DNA of 64,000 nucleotides from Burkholderiales bacterium (lineage in GTDB: Bacteria; Pseudomonadota; Gammaproteobacteria; Burkholderiales; Burkholderiaceae_D). Numbering within the stretch: position 1 is the first letter of the stretch; the number at the start of each line of letters is the position of its first letter. The stretch spans positions 62,001 through 126,000 of the forward strand of contig JACOUL010000026.1 of NCBI GenBank assembly GCA_016177875.1, written 5' to 3'. Below are positions 62,078-64,000 of this stretch, piece after piece. Under the pieces are notes generated by a model. That model saw only the letters and a program-made list of their open reading frames with translations. It searched no databases and was not told the origin of the DNA. The translations under genes and the position numbers were made by a program.

Positions 62078-62833
62078 CTAAGCCGCCACGGGCAATTCAA
62101 TGATGCGCACCGGCGGCATATTGGGATAAGTGCGCAGCAAAAGCGGCTTGGCCACGTTATAGACAGGAATGTTGTTAACCGTGCGCCCTTCCGGGAACCC
62201 CCGATGGGCATGCCCATGAAACACCACGTCCACGGGATACCGCAATAAGGGCTCTTCCAATCGGCTCGTCCCTAAAAACGGATAGATTTCCTTGGGCTCC
62301 CCTTCCACCGTCGTCACGATCGGTGCGTAATGCAAAAGCGCAATGCGCTGCGGCGTGCGCAGTTTCGCTAAGCAAGATTCGAGCTTCAGCGTTTCTTGGA
62401 TGCCCTCATTCACAAATTGCTTGATCGCCGTTTCTCCCCAGGGACCGAGCGAACCGCGCCCAAAACCGCCGGCGAATCCCTTGACGCCGGCAATGCCGAC
62501 GCCGTGAATTTCGCAAGCCTCGCCATCCAACATATGAACGCCGGCATCGCTCAAAATCTTGCGCACTTCGTTTTGCATGCCGGATTCGAAATCGTGGTTG
62601 CCCAACACCGCCACCACCGGAATGCGCGCGGCGGCCAATTCCATAGCGAGAACATGCGCCTCCTCCGGCAATCCATAATCGGTCAAATCGCCGCACAGCA
62701 AAAGCATATCCGCGCGCTCTGCCGCTTGCATAAAGATCGGACTCAATTGCCCTTTCGAAGATATGGTGCAATGAGTGTCGCCAATTGCAGCCAAACGAAC
62801 CGCTTTTTGCGCATTCACATTGAACTCCTTCAT
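62078..62833 (-). CDS. Calcineurin-like metallophosphoesterase
   Basis: 251 residues from the ATG at 62833, chosen for the start MKEFNVNAQKAVRLAAIGDT; the upstream frame is not family-like. It has the metal motifs GDTHC, GDLTDYG, GNHDFE, HYAPI and FHGHAHRG in order, all intact. It hydrolyses phosphodiester or phosphomonoester bonds; the substrate is unknown. It is divergent from the nucleotidyltransferase gene, with 49 bp between starts. Confidence 0.88.
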   Translation of the reverse strand: MKEFNVNAQKAVRLAAIGDTHCTISSKGQLSPIFMQAAERADMLLLCGDLTDYGLPEEAHVLAMELAAARIPVVAVLGNHDFESGMQNEVRKILSDAGVHMLDGEACEIHGVGIAGVKGFAGGFGRGSLGPWGETAIKQFVNEGIQETLKLESCLAKLRTPQRIALLHYAPIVTTVEGEPKEIYPFLGTSRLEEPLLRYPVDVVFHGHAHRGFPEGRTVNNIPVYNVAKPLLLRTYPNMPPVRIIELPVAA

Positions 62834-62882
62834 CCTTTCTTGTGTCCGAAGAACACACCACACCAGCTTGCGAGCAAGTCCT

Positions 62883-63692
62883 ATGCCGGAATCGACTCTG
62901 ACGTCTTCGAGAGACAACGAAAGCGACCAGGCCAGCATCGACTTCTACCGGCATGTCGTCAAAACCTTGACGGAGGAACGGCTTCCCTTCCTTGTCGGCG
63001 GCGCCTATGCTTTTACGTTTTACACCGGCATCAGCAGGCATTCCAAAGATTTCGATATCTTCATTCGCCGCGAAGACTACGCCCGCATCAGCGATGCGCT
63101 CAAGAAAGTCGGCTACACCACCGACTTGGCTTATCCGCACTGGCTCGCGAAAATTCACCTTAACGGCGATTACGTCGACATCATCTTTAGTTCAGGCAAT
63201 GGTGTCGCGGATGTCGACCCCACTTGGTTTGACCATGCCCCCGAGGCAGACGTGCTCGATATGCGCGTGAAATTATGTCCCGCCGAGGAAATGATTTGGT
63301 CCAAGGCGTTTGTCATGGAGCGCGAGCGTTACGACGGCGCAGACGTCGCCCATCTGTTTCGCGCTTGCGGCAACCAAATCGACTGGTCTCATTTATTGCG
63401 CCGCTTCGGAGAAAAATGGCGCGTGCTGTTCAGCCATATGATTCTATTCGGCCTGATTTTTCCGGATCATCGCCACGTGATTCCGAACGACATCATGGAA
63501 GAATTGATCGAGCGACTGCAGCGCGAAATGAGAACCGATGCGGCATGCTCGGACGTTTGCGGAGGAACGCTACTCTCGCGCGAACAATATTTGATTGATC
63601 TCGAACGCTGGGGATACCGCGACGGGCGGCTCGGCCATATGAGCGAGGTGGATATTGCGCGGTGGACGGAGGCGATTAACAAACCGCATTAA
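62883..63692 (+). CDS. Nucleotidyltransferase-fold protein
   Basis: 269 residues from the ATG at 62883 (upstream frame not protein-like). The polymerase-beta-like fold motif is LVGGAYAFTFYTGISRHSKD followed by FDIFIR, where GG and the DxD pair fit AbiEii-type and related nucleotidyltransferases. The third acidic strand is DYVDIIFS. No antitoxin partner is visible, so a toxin role is not supported. The C-terminal half is helical and unassigned. It is divergent from the phosphoesterase gene. Confidence 0.75.
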   Translation: MPESTLTSSRDNESDQASIDFYRHVVKTLTEERLPFLVGGAYAFTFYTGISRHSKDFDIFIRREDYARISDALKKVGYTTDLAYPHWLAKIHLNGDYVDIIFSSGNGVADVDPTWFDHAPEADVLDMRVKLCPAEEMIWSKAFVMERERYDGADVAHLFRACGNQIDWSHLLRRFGEKWRVLFSHMILFGLIFPDHRHVIPNDIMEELIERLQREMRTDAACSDVCGGTLLSREQYLIDLERWGYRDGRLGHMSEVDIARWTEAINKPH

Positions 63693-63826
63693 TCCTCCAT
63701 TGAGAGCAGACTTAAACAAGAAAATTTCTTGCCCTTATTCATGCCAAGCTAGCCGCTACCTAGCTTACAATCCTCTTCACAACCCAAAGAGTTGCGGTTG
63801 GCTAAATCACGTATATGGAGTAACCA

Positions 63827-64000
63827 ATGTCCGGCAAAACCACTGGCGGCATACGCGCAATTCTCCGCCTGGAAGGATTAGTCGTACTTACCGCGGCGAT
63901 GCTCGCCTATTCAAAATACGGGAATGACTGGACCACCTTCGCAATTTTCTTCCTCACACCCGACCTTTCCTTTTTAGGCTATCTCGCGGGGCCAAAAATC
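63827..64000 (+). CDS. DUF4260 family membrane protein, N-terminal fragment (window edge)
   Basis: 58 codons from an ATG with GGAG 6 nt upstream. It reads MSGKTTGGIRAILRLEGLVV, then an LRLEG and hydrophobic helix, and FFLTPDLSFLGYLAGPKI, the DUF4260 pattern (PDLS..GYL..P). A short inner-membrane protein of unknown function. The frame is open to the right edge. Confidence 0.75.
   Translation, partial: MSGKTTGGIRAILRLEGLVVLTAAMLAYSKYGNDWTTFAIFFLTPDLSFLGYLAGPKI

Noticed and set aside
62883..63692. Toxin of an AbiE-type toxin-antitoxin system
   Set aside because: The nucleotidyltransferase motif is present, but there is no adjacent antitoxin gene and the neighbour is divergent.
1..64000. CRISPR array, prophage, insertion sequence or integron
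   Set aside because: No regularly spaced short repeats, no transposase, integrase or phage structural genes were seen on either strand.

Overview
The window looks like chromosomal DNA of a betaproteobacterium of the order Burkholderiales, most likely an Oxalobacteraceae-type organism (an inference). The reasons are moderate GC content, very tight gene packing, the order tig-clpP-clpX-lon-hupB-tRNA-ppiD, an hpnCDE squalene block, a pgaABCD operon, and proteins of betaproteobacterial type. I see no prophage, insertion sequence, CRISPR array or rRNA operon. Nearly all of the sequence is ordinary core genome with compact operons, many of them with 1-8 nt overlaps.

Layout. 1-7.6 kb: the 5' end of purL, an ArnT/PMT-type glycosyltransferase, dadA, bifunctional nnrD/E, divergent ybbA/tesA, selU and a PilZ gene. 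7.7-17.1 kb: the protein quality-control cluster, all on the minus strand (tRNA-Leu, tig, clpP, clpX, lon, hupB, tRNA-Val, tRNA-Asp, ppiD), with intrinsic terminators between most units. 17.2-21.4 kb: an RND efflux pair with an operator-like palindrome at its promoter. 21.6-24.7 kb: hpnC-hpnD-hpnE (squalene synthesis). 24.6-34 kb: a PilZ/cheY/cheZ cluster, a WecB-like protein that has lost its expected catalytic motifs, and pgaABCD (PNAG exopolysaccharide). 34-40.8 kb: radA, alr, lplT, and the operon tsaB-rimI-udg-DUF1853. 40.9-43.7 kb: an operon of histidine kinase, response regulator/TPR protein and thioredoxin-like protein.

43.9-49.6 kb is the most accessory-looking part. It holds an orphan DUF4123 (type VI adaptor-like) gene, a secreted 520-residue cysteine-rich protein with two C-terminal DM9-like repeats, a small periplasmic helical protein, a DsbA-family thiol oxidoreductase, a probable 3' remnant of malate synthase beside an intact LysR gene, and a cold-shock gene. 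49.8-55.2 kb: a diguanylate cyclase, an AI-2E-family permease, an ImmA/IrrE-like protein with a degenerate zinc motif, and an OmpA-type lipoprotein. 55.2-59.2 kb: trehalose synthesis (otsA-otsB plus a ROK kinase), in which OtsA carries a membrane sensor-like N-terminus. 59.4-64 kb: a small stress-type cluster (phosphoribosyltransferase, hydrolase, BON/SRPBCC protein, metallophosphoesterase, nucleotidyltransferase, DUF4260).

The strongest non-genic signals are two ~163-bp near-perfect palindromic elements (7661-7824 and 52401-52562) that share a core and architecture, a terminator-like hairpin inside the hupB leader, REP-like hairpins next to two tRNA genes, and two promoter-embedded palindromes (RND operon and ImmA-like gene). 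Cyclic-di-GMP recurs as a theme: two PilZ proteins, a GGDEF protein and PgaCD.
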